Assembly: GCA_003667245.1 (NCBI GenBank)
Contig: RCNN01000047.1
Span: 62,001 to 126,000 of the forward strand
Direction: 5' to 3'
Source: Heterostelium multicystogenum
Taxonomy: Eukaryota; Evosea; Eumycetozoa; Acytosteliales; Acytosteliaceae
Length of the DNA: 64,000 nt
Below are positions 1 through 11,800 of the stretch, piece after piece (within the stretch, counting starts at the first letter, position 1; every line of letters begins with the position of its first letter). Position numbers and translations under genes: made by a program. The notes under the pieces are model-generated. The model was not told where the DNA came from, did not search any database, and was given only the letters and a program-made list of their open reading frames with translations.

Positions 1-25
1 AATATAATATATTATATACTTATAA

Positions 26-1166
26 ATGTTACATCCGGCTATTGTTTCTTTGTCGACTTTTATCTGTCTGGCGTTTGCATCTTGGTGTGTAGGTGAAGGT
101 GGTGAGATTCTAGGGAAGAAATATGATGCTTCAATTATAGGTGGTTTGATTATAGCATGGCTGAATACAGGTATGTTTGATAGATGGTGAGCTCCGATCT
201 GCCTTTGGTTTGAATATTAATAATTCGACTACGTAGCACCTGAGGCTATTTTCTTTTTGACGCACTTACCAGTAACAACGTTGAGATTTGCAGTCGGTGC
301 AGTTAGCGGTAGTTCAATTTGAGTATGCACGATTGCACTTGGATTTTGTATTTGGATTGGATCGAAAAATTAGAAAAGGGTGACTTATCCAGCTGCAGCC
401 ACCAGTGAGAGACAGTGTTTAAATTTTGCTGTTCTCATTGTTTGTGCCACTTTCGCTGGCTTTCGTCGGATACAATGTCGTGTTTTGGTTTCATCGGTAT
501 TGGATTCTACTTACTCTTTGTTTTGAACTTCGCTCTTCAACAAGCTGCCCGATGTCGAGAAAGAAGACGATCTTGAGGCAGCCCACGAGGAAGAAGAAGA
601 GCACGATGAACCAATTTCCAAGGGAGTAATGATGCTGGTCATTGGTGGAGCATTAATTTGTTTCTTCAGCAAGCCGTTCATTGGATCGATCGTAGAGCTA
701 GCATCAACATTTAACATTAACCCAATTCTCCTTGCATTCCTTCTTGCACCGATCGCCAGTGAGATGCCCGAGATTTCTTGAAAAGCATTTCATTGTCTCG
801 CAAAGGAAATTCACAATCCATCAACATTGCATACTCCAACTTGATTGGTGGAACTATTTCAAAAACCACACTTTTGATGGGAGTAAGTAGTCATCAAACT
901 ATAGTTTATATGATCGATCAATCTAACCTATGGAATCCTTTAATAGATATTTTCATTTTTACGGAGCTATCAATGAATTTGAATGGGAATCACCAACTTA
1001 TTCATTATGTTTAATTCTCATTATCATATGCTCAATGATGGCTGGTGCAATTGGATATTTTTTCAACAAACTCCAACAGTATCATGGTGCATTATTATTT
1101 GGTGTATTTATTGTGACAGGCATAATACAATACTATTACAATATTAATGTAGATCCAATAGAATAA
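26..1166 (+). CDS. CaCA-superfamily cation (Ca2+) exchanger-like membrane protein
   Basis: Probable cation/Ca2+ antiporter of the CaCA type. Exon 1 opens with a hydrophobic helix and runs into the first alpha repeat (GGLIIAWLNTAPEAIFFLT, then AVGAVSGSSI). After an acidic loop rich in Glu (about 555-625) comes the second repeat, with LAFLLAPIASEMPEI and a conserved Ser/Asn/Gly helix (YSNLIGGTISKTTLL). Two pairs of membrane helices follow and the protein ends at 1166. The start is ATG 26: the codon just before it is TAA and no AG acceptor lies upstream. Introns are seen at 171-236 and 883-946. The frame must be corrected near 265, 345, 510-540, 780 and 957, all consistent with extra single bases. 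The two inverted alpha repeats are diagnostic of the superfamily; which ions it exchanges and on which membrane is inference. No EF hand is visible. Confidence 0.72.
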
Positions 1167-1825
1167 TAATAACCATTAAAATTATAAATTTGTGCATAAA
1201 ATAATACAATGCACTTCTTTAAGCATGTGTTGTGTAAAATGCCACTAGTGGTTATTTGATTGTGCAAAATTATTATTCAAAAGCCTTGCCCTTGTCCTTG
1301 TACTTGGCCTGTTTGCGAATCATCAGCAGAATAAACAAACAGTTCTTGACAAGTCCAACAAAATAAACAACAACAAGGTTTAACTTGTTTTATTAACAGT
1401 ATACTCTTGTTGTTGTTACAAATAGTAGGTATGCATACCTTTTTGACAAAGATATTTTTATTTTTGGTTCTTCTTTTTTCATTAAAATAATTCAAACCGT
1501 TGATTTTCAATGAATTCAAATTTGGATAAGTTTTTTTAAAGATGAACGCACTTTCAGTACTATATTTTGAATAGTTTTTTTTTCATTGATTGGATGCTTT
1601 ATTTTAAAACCATCAATAAAAAATAACCGTTATCTATAAATCGAATGTTCAAAAAATTTGAAGTTTTCTTAGTTTATTTTCAAAATCACTACTAGTAATA
1701 GTTAATTATCATTATTTATTTATTATATTGATAATCTTCCTTCTTTTAAAAAGAAAATAAAAGAAAAGAAAAACTACTTAATTAACTTAACATATTAAAA
1801 TTATTAAAAGGTGTTGTATGATATC

Positions 1826-1861
<36 letters not shown>

Positions 1862-2802
1862 TACTATAGCTTTATAACACACATTGTATTTTGCTTATTT
1901 CTTTCTAGTTTGTTATATCATAAAGTCATCACTCTCTCCGATTAAAGAAATTGAATTGATAGTGAAAATAAATTTATTACAACTTCAACATTCCACCCCC
2001 AATATAATAATTATCCATTACAACCACCACTCACCTACTTTATAGATTTGCTTGACAGTACTTGGGTCAACTTTTTAAAAAAAAATCAATAGCAAGTTAG
2101 AGTGTTAACATTTGGAAAGAGAGGTTTTTATTAATTAGCCAGTAGAAATAGCTACTACCCTTTAATTAATATCTGTATTATAAATATATATATTTTTTAC
2201 AATTGCTTATCAAAAATTTGATCCGAAATCTATAATAGTATGTGAAGTTAATCTTACTTTAAATATTTGTAATTGCCCAAATTCTAAAATATTAATATTA
2301 AATAATAATATTATTACCAAAAACACAACTATTATACTCGTATTTTATTCTAAATGTTAGATATATATTGACATAAGACTAACATTATTAATTATATTTA
2401 AAAATATAGGTTATCTCAACTGGATATTCAGATTTATTTGTTAAATATAAAAACTATTATTATAGATTTAATAGTTTATCTTTATATAATCAATCAACAA
2501 TACAAAAGATAAATACATAGATATTTATTTTTGTTTTGTAGAATTTAAATATTATTATTATTTATAATCGAACAAGTTATCTTCTATTTATTACTATTCA
2601 CTGTATTATACAAAAACTTATACAAAAATATCAAAATTTAAAATTACTACTTCATCTTAATTCATTGGTATCTAAAAATATCAACCCACATATCTAATTT
2701 TACTTGGAGGTAATTTTAAAAGGAAAAACCAAAACAAAGTAACAGGATAGCTCTATTATTATTAATTGGATCAACTTGTAATTACATATTTCGCAAAAAA
2801 GA
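1167..2802. other. AT-rich intergenic region with a weak minus-strand exon-like end
   Basis: There is no convincing gene. On the minus strand, 1350-1279 reads as a possible last exon (ending KYKDKGKAFE-stop) preceded by an AG acceptor and a GTATGC donor near 1440. No ATG-started upstream exon could be found, so it is not called. The rest is A/T homopolymers and presumably the promoter of the gene starting at 2803. Confidence 0.4.
1826..1867. repeat. (CTA/TAC)n microsatellite
   Basis: About thirteen tandem copies of a CTA trinucleotide interrupt otherwise AT-rich intergenic DNA. Trinucleotide arrays of this kind are typical of dictyostelid genomes. Confidence 0.9.
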
Positions 2803-5800
2803 ATGACTGGTTTTTGATTTCGATTTGGTCGAGGTCAAAAAAGAAGAAATTGATTTAATCAATCTTCAGAAAGAAGAGAGATTGATCAAAGAACAAGAGG
2901 AGAAGGAGAGAAAGGAACTAGAAGAACAGGAGCAGGAAAAGCCAGTTGAGGACGCTACTAACACTGGTCCAGATGATGCTTCAACCAAACAGGTAGATAC
3001 TACCGAAACTCCAGCAACAACAACAACAACAACAACAACGACCACTGCCACAGTGTCAACCACTGCCAATCAAGATGAAGCTCCACTCCAACAAGAGCCC
3101 CAAGAAGAGCAGGCTACTTCTACCACCACCACGATAGCAACAACACAGGAGCCAGCTCAACCAGAGCAAGGAACTATTGAGGGTGAAGATTTGAATGAGT
3201 TATTAGCAAAAATCCCATCAAATTATGTTTTGACAACAATTACCAATGATATTAAGGGTTTCTCTGAAGAGTTGCGTCCTGCTACTAGTAAACCATTCGA
3301 TTCCATATTAAATTCTGCTGAGCATATCAAGTTAGCATTTCCACCAGCTCCAGTTCCACCAAGAACTGAAGAGGAACGTCGTAAGCAAGAAGAAAAAGCA
3401 AAAGCAATTGAGGAGGAGCGTCGTAGAGCTGTTGCTAATACCCCAGCCATCTCACCTGAGTCACTCCAAAAAACTAGTTCTGAAGATTCAGAGCCAGCAC
3501 CTGTTTCACCAAGACCAAAGTCAGAGAAAGAGTCTAGACAAAAGAAATCTGTAGCCGCTGGTATCGACAAGATTGCCAAGAAGCGTGAGGAAGACAAGGC
3601 AAAAGAAGATTTGATTACAGTCAGCTCTTTCTCCTCAGGACATCAAAAGGAAGTGGATGCACCAATCGAAATCGTTTTCAGCCATCCATTAAATATTGTT
3701 TGTCAAGAGTCAGGCAAATTGTTCTGGGTACCTGAGATTGTCCCCGCCAACGCAGGATGCAATGCTGATTCTCCAACTGATGGTTGGGCATACAATTCTG
3801 AAGAAAAGAAGTTGACCTATACTCCACAACAGCCATGGAGCAGAAGTACTAAATACACAGTTAAGATTCCAGCTAACGCTAAGCTCTCCAACAATACCAC
3901 CATCCCAATGAAGGAATCTACATACGAATTTTCAAACACAATTGGTAGAGTTGGTTGCTACTCTCGAGAAGAGCACAACCTCAACACGTTATCCAACAAC
4001 TCAGACAATCTTTTTAGCATTCAGCCAGGCGATTAATAGCTCTGATCTATTAGCTCATATCAAAATTGCTGGTCTACGAGAAGGACATGGTGATAACACA
4101 CTTCAATTGGTAACTGAGGAAGAAATGAAAGAAGATCCATCTCTTGCAACTCTTGTTGCTGCACATCCCGGTAAATGTTATGGAGTCAAGCCACTCTTTG
4201 GATTGCAACCATACCGTGAAATTTCAGTCACAATCATACCAGGTTTGACATCAAACAGAAGGACCTTTGAAAACCATTGTACCAATCACTTTCTCTTTCA
4301 ACACTGTTATGTTATTCAAATCCAATGTAGCTTTCAATTCTCCATCAGTAAAGATTTCCTTTACCAACATTTTGGACAATTCTCAACCAATAACTGTAAG
4401 TTTCTGCCTTCAATTCAAATTTCATTACTTGCTAATATTCATGATTAATTCTATTTAGTGGAGACCAACAATTACACCAAACCCACCTGCAGGTGATTGG
4501 GAAATGGATAATCAGTCGATGACTTATACAGCAACTGAAAAGTGGAATGGTTTCAACTACATATCATGTCGTTATTGAAAATGGACCATGCGATAGCTAT
4601 AGGCAACCTCTCGAGAAGCAAACATTGACCTTTACCACCCCTCTTATTGAGATGCTTTGTACTCCTTGGGGAACTTTCAACCCAACTTCGACATCAATCA
4701 CAGGTTCTACAGATCATGCTATTACACATCTCAATCCAAAATTCAATTCCCAATATCAACCAAACTCTGTCATCTTTATTAAATTCAATCAATTGGTCAA
4801 TTTTGAGCACTTTATGAAGGAAAATATTACTGTCAAGACTGCTGCCAAGTTGTTAGCCAAAACTGTGGATTTAGTTATTTTGAAGGCCGAAGATTTGGCT
4901 ACACGTAAGATAGATTCCGCACCCTATCCATTGTACACACAAGATCCACTTGAGGAGGGTCGTTGGATTGCTATCGGCGCAGCCAAAGGTTTCCCAGAGA
5001 ACCAAAGCCTTCGTCTGGAAGTTCATGGAGATGCAGTTTCAAATGAAGGTCCACTCAAGACTCCACTCTCGTACAAGTTCAATTTTGATACTACCCAGTC
5101 ATTATCTGCCGACATTAGTTTTGATATTCGTTTGTTCCGAGTTCAGTTCAAACCAACCAATTGCATTCTCTCATAACAATATCGACGAGGTTCAAGTGTT
5201 GCCAACCATTACTCCAGCAGTTGAAGGAGAATGGAGTCTCTCAGGATTTAGTTCACTCGTATATCGTACCGCAAATACCTTACCATTATCCAGTCAATTC
5301 ACTATTGAGGTACCAACAAATCTCAAATCATGGTGTGGCCAATCACTAGAAAAGCCTCAAAGCTTAACATATTATAGTGATCGCCAGTCTGCTGTTTGAT
5401 ATTTCACCAAAGGCACAATCAACTGTTCGCATTGATCAAGTATTTTCCATTCGATTCAGTCAAATTGTTGATACTGATAGTGTAATCCAAGCAATTAAAA
5501 TTGTCAGTGACGATAAGCTCAAGTTGTTCAAGAACAAATTCGATATTGAAGCTGTACAGCTCCCAGTAGAAGAGCTCAGCACTCTGTTCCCAAATGTCAC
5601 TCAAGATGCTCTCACTGAGAAAGTAGTTTCGTTTAGAGTTCCAAAATATTTACCACACAACTCTTCAATCAAAATCATTTTATCTTCAGGTGTAAGTAAC
5701 CTTCAAATACTAAGAAGATGAATATTATTTAACAGATTAATCCTTTTGAATTGTAGATTGTTTCCAAAGAAGGACCACTTCCAACTGTTACAGAGTTTGG

Positions 5801-8800
5801 TCCATACCAATTCAATGTGGATGAGAAATTCCAAGTTTTGACAAAATTGATTCCAACAACTGAGTTGCGTGGACAATTCTCCATTTCCATTCCATTCAAC
5901 AGAGAGCTAAAGACAACTATTAAGAAACAGGTTGAATCAAAGAAACAATCAAAGGCCAGATCAACTTCAACTGAAAAGCCAAGTGAATCTATCCCACCAG
6001 TTTCCGAAACATCAAAAGTTGATGAGCAGCCAAAACCTGAAAGAGAAGAGCCAAAGGAAGTTGTTGAACAACCAAAGTCTGAAGAACAACCAAAGACTGA
6101 AGAGCAACCAAAGTCTGAACTAAAGGTTGAAATCTCTGAAGAGAATAAGATTGAGCAACAACCAAAGGTTGAGGCCGAAAAGAAGGAAGTTGTTGAGCAA
6201 AAGTCCGAAGAGCAACCAAAGGCTGAAATTTCTGAAGATAACAAGACTGGAGGTGATAATCATCAACCTAAAGTTGACGAAGAAAAGAAGGACGATGTAG
6301 AACAACCAAAGGAAGCTGAGGCAAAAAAAGATGACGAACAACCACCAGTATGTATTGCTCAAATAGAGGAGGCTTCTTCTTCATCCACTACTACTACCAC
6401 TGCAACCTCCACAACTGCTGCTACCATTGCTTCGTCATCTGCTGCCGAGCCAGAGGAAATCGTTGATGTTGAGTGGAGTAATTTTTATTAGCATCCACCC
6501 AGCTGTGCCAGGTGTATGGAGTTTGCATTTCCAACAGTCTTATTTTCGAGCCAACCTATGAGTGGGCTTGTTCACAATTATATACTGTAACAGTATCCAA
6601 ACAGATTCAATCTGCTTTCTCAGAGACTCTTGAGAAAGAAGTCACCTTAAAGTACACAACCCCAACCATTTCAGTTGTTTCACATTTCCCCAGCAAATCG
6701 ACCACAGTTTCTATCGACCGTGCAAAATTCTTGTGCTTTTCATTTGACCAAGAAGTAAATACCACTCAAATCTTGAAATCGATTGATCTCGAGATTTTAG
6801 ACACCAATAATGGAAAGCGTATCAAGAAGTCACCAACTTTATCACTTGCTACTGAAGAAGAGATTGCTACCATCACAGAAGATGCCATCAAGACTATAAT
6901 TGCTAACTCACCCAAGAAATTCATTGTCTTAAAGAACCCAATCATTCACACCAACTCAACTATAAATGTTACACTGGGACCAAACATTCCATCAGCTGAG
7001 GGACCTGCCACTTCATCTGAATACATCTACAAGACCAACTTTAATGTGTCTGATAATCTCAGAATTCAATCAATTAAACTCGATTCAGTCACAAAATCAG
7101 TACAAATTGTATTGAATCAAAGATTGAAATTAGATTTCCCATCTACTGAGCCTGTACAGCCAACAGTAACAGATAATAATGCTGATGACATTGCAACTAC
7201 TAGTACCACCACTACAACAACATCGACCACTTCCACCTCAATTCCAACTGAACCAATCCCATTACCTGTTGGATGGTGTCCACTTTTACAACCAGATCCA
7301 CAAACATTTACACGTTGGATGGTCTATAGAAAGGAGAAACACGATGAAATAGTTGGTGTTCCAGAAGGTAACTTCCCAGGTTCAACTGTTTTTCACAGTG
7401 AACATTTCCTCTGCAATGGTTTCAGAGTTTAATGAATTGTACAAAAATCCAGACAAGTTTGTTGCAACATTCTCAACCCCAACTGCATCTATCCTTAGTA
7501 GCACTCCAAGAAATGCTAGCCAGACATACCACTTAAATCGTCCAATTCTCTTGTTGTTCAATCAAAAAGGTTGATAAGCAATCAGTTTTGAAGCATACTC
7601 ATGTCCATGTTGGATCAAAACTCAAGAAGAAGAAGGTCAATATTGAGCTTTCTGATGACTATTCAAATATCAACATGGATGAGAATGCCAATGTAGATTA
7701 CTGGGTAGCTTTAAAGATAGCAGGTGGAAAGAAGCTTCAACCAGGTCAAGACTACCATGTAACAGTCAAAGAAGGAATCAAATCCACTGAGGGTGATGTT
7801 CCTTCAAATGAAAGTCACGAATTTTCTTTTGTTTCCAACACTACGAGTGTCTATCGTTATGTAAATAACAATCACATTGAAATCAGATTTGATCACAATG
7901 TTTTTACAGTTGGTGAGATTCCAGATATTGTTGTTCGACCAGATCCTGGATTTACTGTTACCTGGACCGTACAGAATCCTACTACCATAGTTTGTGGTCA
8001 ACCAATCACACAATTCCCCAAGTCCACCAAATATACATTCAAGTTGCCAGAGAATATAGAATCTCGAAATGGATTCCTTTTGGAGACCAATGAGGTGACC
8101 TACAGCACTGAAATTAACAGAATTGCAGAGTCATCTGCATATCCACACCGTGTTCATGGAATCAATTGGCTTTCATTCCAACAACCTATTGATCCAGCCA
8201 AGCAAATTGAATTTATCAAATTGGTTTCTCATCGTGGTATCTTCAAGATGAAACATACACATAAGATTCGTTTAGCCACTGAAGAGGAGATTGCCGCCGA
8301 ACTTCGACTCACTCATGCAAATGCCAAACGTTTAGCTCTTTTGAATAGAAGTGCACCTGAGAAAATGTTGATTTACATTCCAGTCTCACCATTGCCACAG
8401 AAAGATAATATCACAATGGAGATTGAAAAGATTATTTCCGAAGAGGGACCTTTGGTTTGTGAAAATGTCTCGAATAGAGTGTTCTCTTGTATTCCAACTC
8501 TTCAGTTGTCTCACCCAGCTCCCTCCAAGAAACAAATTGAAATTCGTCATAACGATATAGTCAGCTTCCAATTCAACCAGAACATTTCCAATCTAATCGA
8601 TGTAAACTCAATTCGTGTTGAACCTGCTCCATGTGAGAGCTATGATATTGCTGTATCTGGTAGAACCATCACCATTAATAACCTATTCCCAAAGGTCATG
8701 AAGAATATAGATTACCAATTTAAGATCTTCATATCCAAAGATATCTCTGATCAATTCGGACAGTTTTTGAATGAAGACATTGAGTTTAACTATCGTGCTG

Positions 8801-11800
8801 TTCCAGCTCCATTTGCCTATGACCTTTCATTGGGTTGGACCCATCAAATGTTAGATCAATCGGTAATTACTATCGACTCTGCACTTCAAACCCCATCCAT
8901 TTGCATCAAGACACTCAATCTCAACCAAGTTCGCGTACAATTATATCGTTTGAATCCACATATCGATTATCATGTCTTCCAACAAGAGCAATTGCCTACC
9001 ACTATCGTTGGAGATGATTTCAAACTCAAGACTGGTGAATTAGTCTTCAATGAAGTTTTGGATATTAACGAGTCAGAAAAGGATAAGGTTATCGAAAGCT
9101 ATATCAATGTAACACCAGCACTCTCTGAAGAGTTAAAGGTTGGACATGTTGGTGTTGTCATCTTACCAACTCAAGCTGCTATCTATCCAAACAAACCAAA
9201 TTCACGTACTGGTGTAAAGACATGGGTTCAATGCACCCGTCTTTCTATTGGTGCTATTGTAGATCAAAATCATATTACAGCTTGGGCATCGAATGCCACT
9301 GATGGATCGGTTGTCTCTGGTGTAAAGATTACAAGTGTATCCAATGTCAATGTCTCTCACCATCAATCAGCCTTCAAAACACTGAAGAAGCAAGCCTCTG
9401 CTACCACAGTACAAAGAGCACCAGGAACATTCGTTGAAGCTATAACCAACGAAGAAGGTGTTGTCTACATGCCAACTCAGAAAGAGTATTCCCAAATGCA
9501 CTTGATTGCTGAAAAGGATGGTGATTGCTGTCTCCTTCAAAAAATCTTTGTCAAACCAAATACTGCTTACCGTAGTTTGGCTTGGCATGTATTCGATGAT
9601 CAATCACTCTATCGTCCAAAAGGAACTGTACAAGTTAAAGGTTACGTTAGACTCATAAATCGTGAAGCATCAGATTCTAAAGTTAGCATTCACACAATGT
9701 CACCATTCCAGATTAAGTATCAATTATTGGATGGTGCCGGTGCTCAAGTTATCAAGGGTGATGTCAAACTGAATGCTTTTGGTCAATTCAACTTTGGTAT
9801 CCAGCTTCCAGACAGCATGAATTTGGGAACTGCGCTATTGAATTTGAACGTTGACGAATCAGAGAAAGAGTTGGTAACTCTTCCAACCGGTAATACCAAG
9901 CCAACCAAATTCAAGATCTCTGAGTCTAATATTGGACTTCTCCAGTTCAAGCACTCCTTTGATGTTCAGGAGTTCAAGAGACCTGAATTCCTTGCTTCCA
10001 CTGAGTTGCTCTCAAATGAAGCAAATCACTTCAGTGGTCACACCATCGTTCAAGTTAAGTCAACCTACTTTGAAGGTGCTGCTCTCTCGGGTACCGATAC
10101 TAACTGGCGTGTACAATCATCGAGCGGAACCTATCGTCCACCAGGAGACCACTTCTCTAAATATCAGTTTGGCGTTCCATCTGAATATCTCGATTCCAAT
10201 GCAACAAAGAAATCAAAGACACTGAAAGGACGTACTGCTGATGATGGTACCCATGCAGTCAAGATTGCATACAATGGCATTGTTCCAAGTCCACCACAAC
10301 CAGTATTTGTTGATGCCAATGTAGATATCCATGATCTCAACAATCAAGTTATCAATTCTACAGCAAGAATAATTTTGCATCCATCGAACTACTATATTGG
10401 TGTATACAATTCTTCCGTCGGAAAATCTTTAACCATCACAGATGCCTCAGCTTCTGAGCCAATGCTATTCGATATTGTTGTTACAGACATCAATGGAAAC
10501 TACATTTCAGATGTACCAATCAATTTAACACTTGAGACCACCACTGGTTTGAATACTTCTGAGAAGCAGCACAAGATCTCAGAATCATTAGTTTCAAAAT
10601 CTCAACCTCTCAAACACCAAATTAAGCTTCAAATTCCAGAGATGAAACCAGAACTGGAGGCTGTTATTTACAAACTCTCTGCCTCTGTATTTGACGAAGA
10701 TAATAAGGAAAATCAAACAAATGTTTCATTCAATATCCAGTGGAAGTTATCGAAATTCGACACACCTACTACAACTACTACAGCCACCACCACTACTGCT
10801 GAAATCACCAAATCAGACATTAGCATGAAACCAGCCAACTCATTCATCTACAGTTTATATGATCAACCAAAGTTACAATTCGCCAATCTTGTTAAGTTGG
10901 AAAATCTGTTCACCTTTGATAAAGACATATATGAGATTGGTCAAGAAGCCAAGGTAACCATTGATTCACCATATCCAGGTGCATTCAATGCTGTCCTATC
11001 TGTGATGTCAGGTGGTGTAATTGCAACCAAGTCATTCAACTTTAATCCAGCTGGTGATGAGAATGCTAAACCAGTTACCACTTTGACAATGCTTGAAGAG
11101 TGGGCACCATGTATTACAATCCAATGCGATCTTTGGTTTGCAGATCGTGTCGATCGTTATCACTCTAAGCGTGACATCAATATCAACATGTCAACCAAAA
11201 AACTCACCGTTTGCATTACCCCCGAGGATGAAGATGTTGAGCCAGGTGCAACTACCAACATTGATGTTGTCGTACGTGACTCTACTGGTTCTCCAGTGAA
11301 TGGTGCCGAAGTTTGTTTGTTGGTTGTTGATGAGTCTATTCTCTCTTTGACAAACTATTCTATTCCTGATCCACTTGCTTCCTTCTATCCAACCAAAGGA
11401 AATCCATATCCATGTCTGAACACTTCCATGGTGTTTCAAGTACAAGCCTTGTTCTCCAGCCATCATTTAATGAATCTTTGCTGCTGAAGCCAAAGGTTGT
11501 TGCCCCAGTTGTCCAACCTGTACAACCATCCGGTGATGAACAATCCTCCTCAACTGGAGTAACAGTTCCAGAAGTTGCTCCAAAGAAAATTACATTTGAG
11601 GAAATTCCTGAAGAATCCAAAAAAGATGAGTTAATAGAAATGGAATCCGGTTTATTAGCACCAGTATCACTTTCAGGATCACCTCCATCAGCTCCTAAAC
11701 CCAGTGGAGGATCTGGTAAGACATCGAATGTTCTTTTTGATATTCTCGATACTGCTGGATGTGAAGAATACTCTGCAATGAGATCCATGTATGCTAAAAT

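Noticed and set aside
1277..1519. 80-residue minus-strand frame with CCCLFCWTC
   Set aside because: It has no ATG, and the better-looking frame ends in KYKDKGKAFE. Neither has a supported first exon.
2866..3069. Minus-strand open frame with long Val runs opposite the A2M N-terminus (also 14437-14649 and 21512-21844)
   Set aside because: These are shadows of Thr-rich coding repeats (ACA/ACC read backwards gives TGT/GGT, Val-like).
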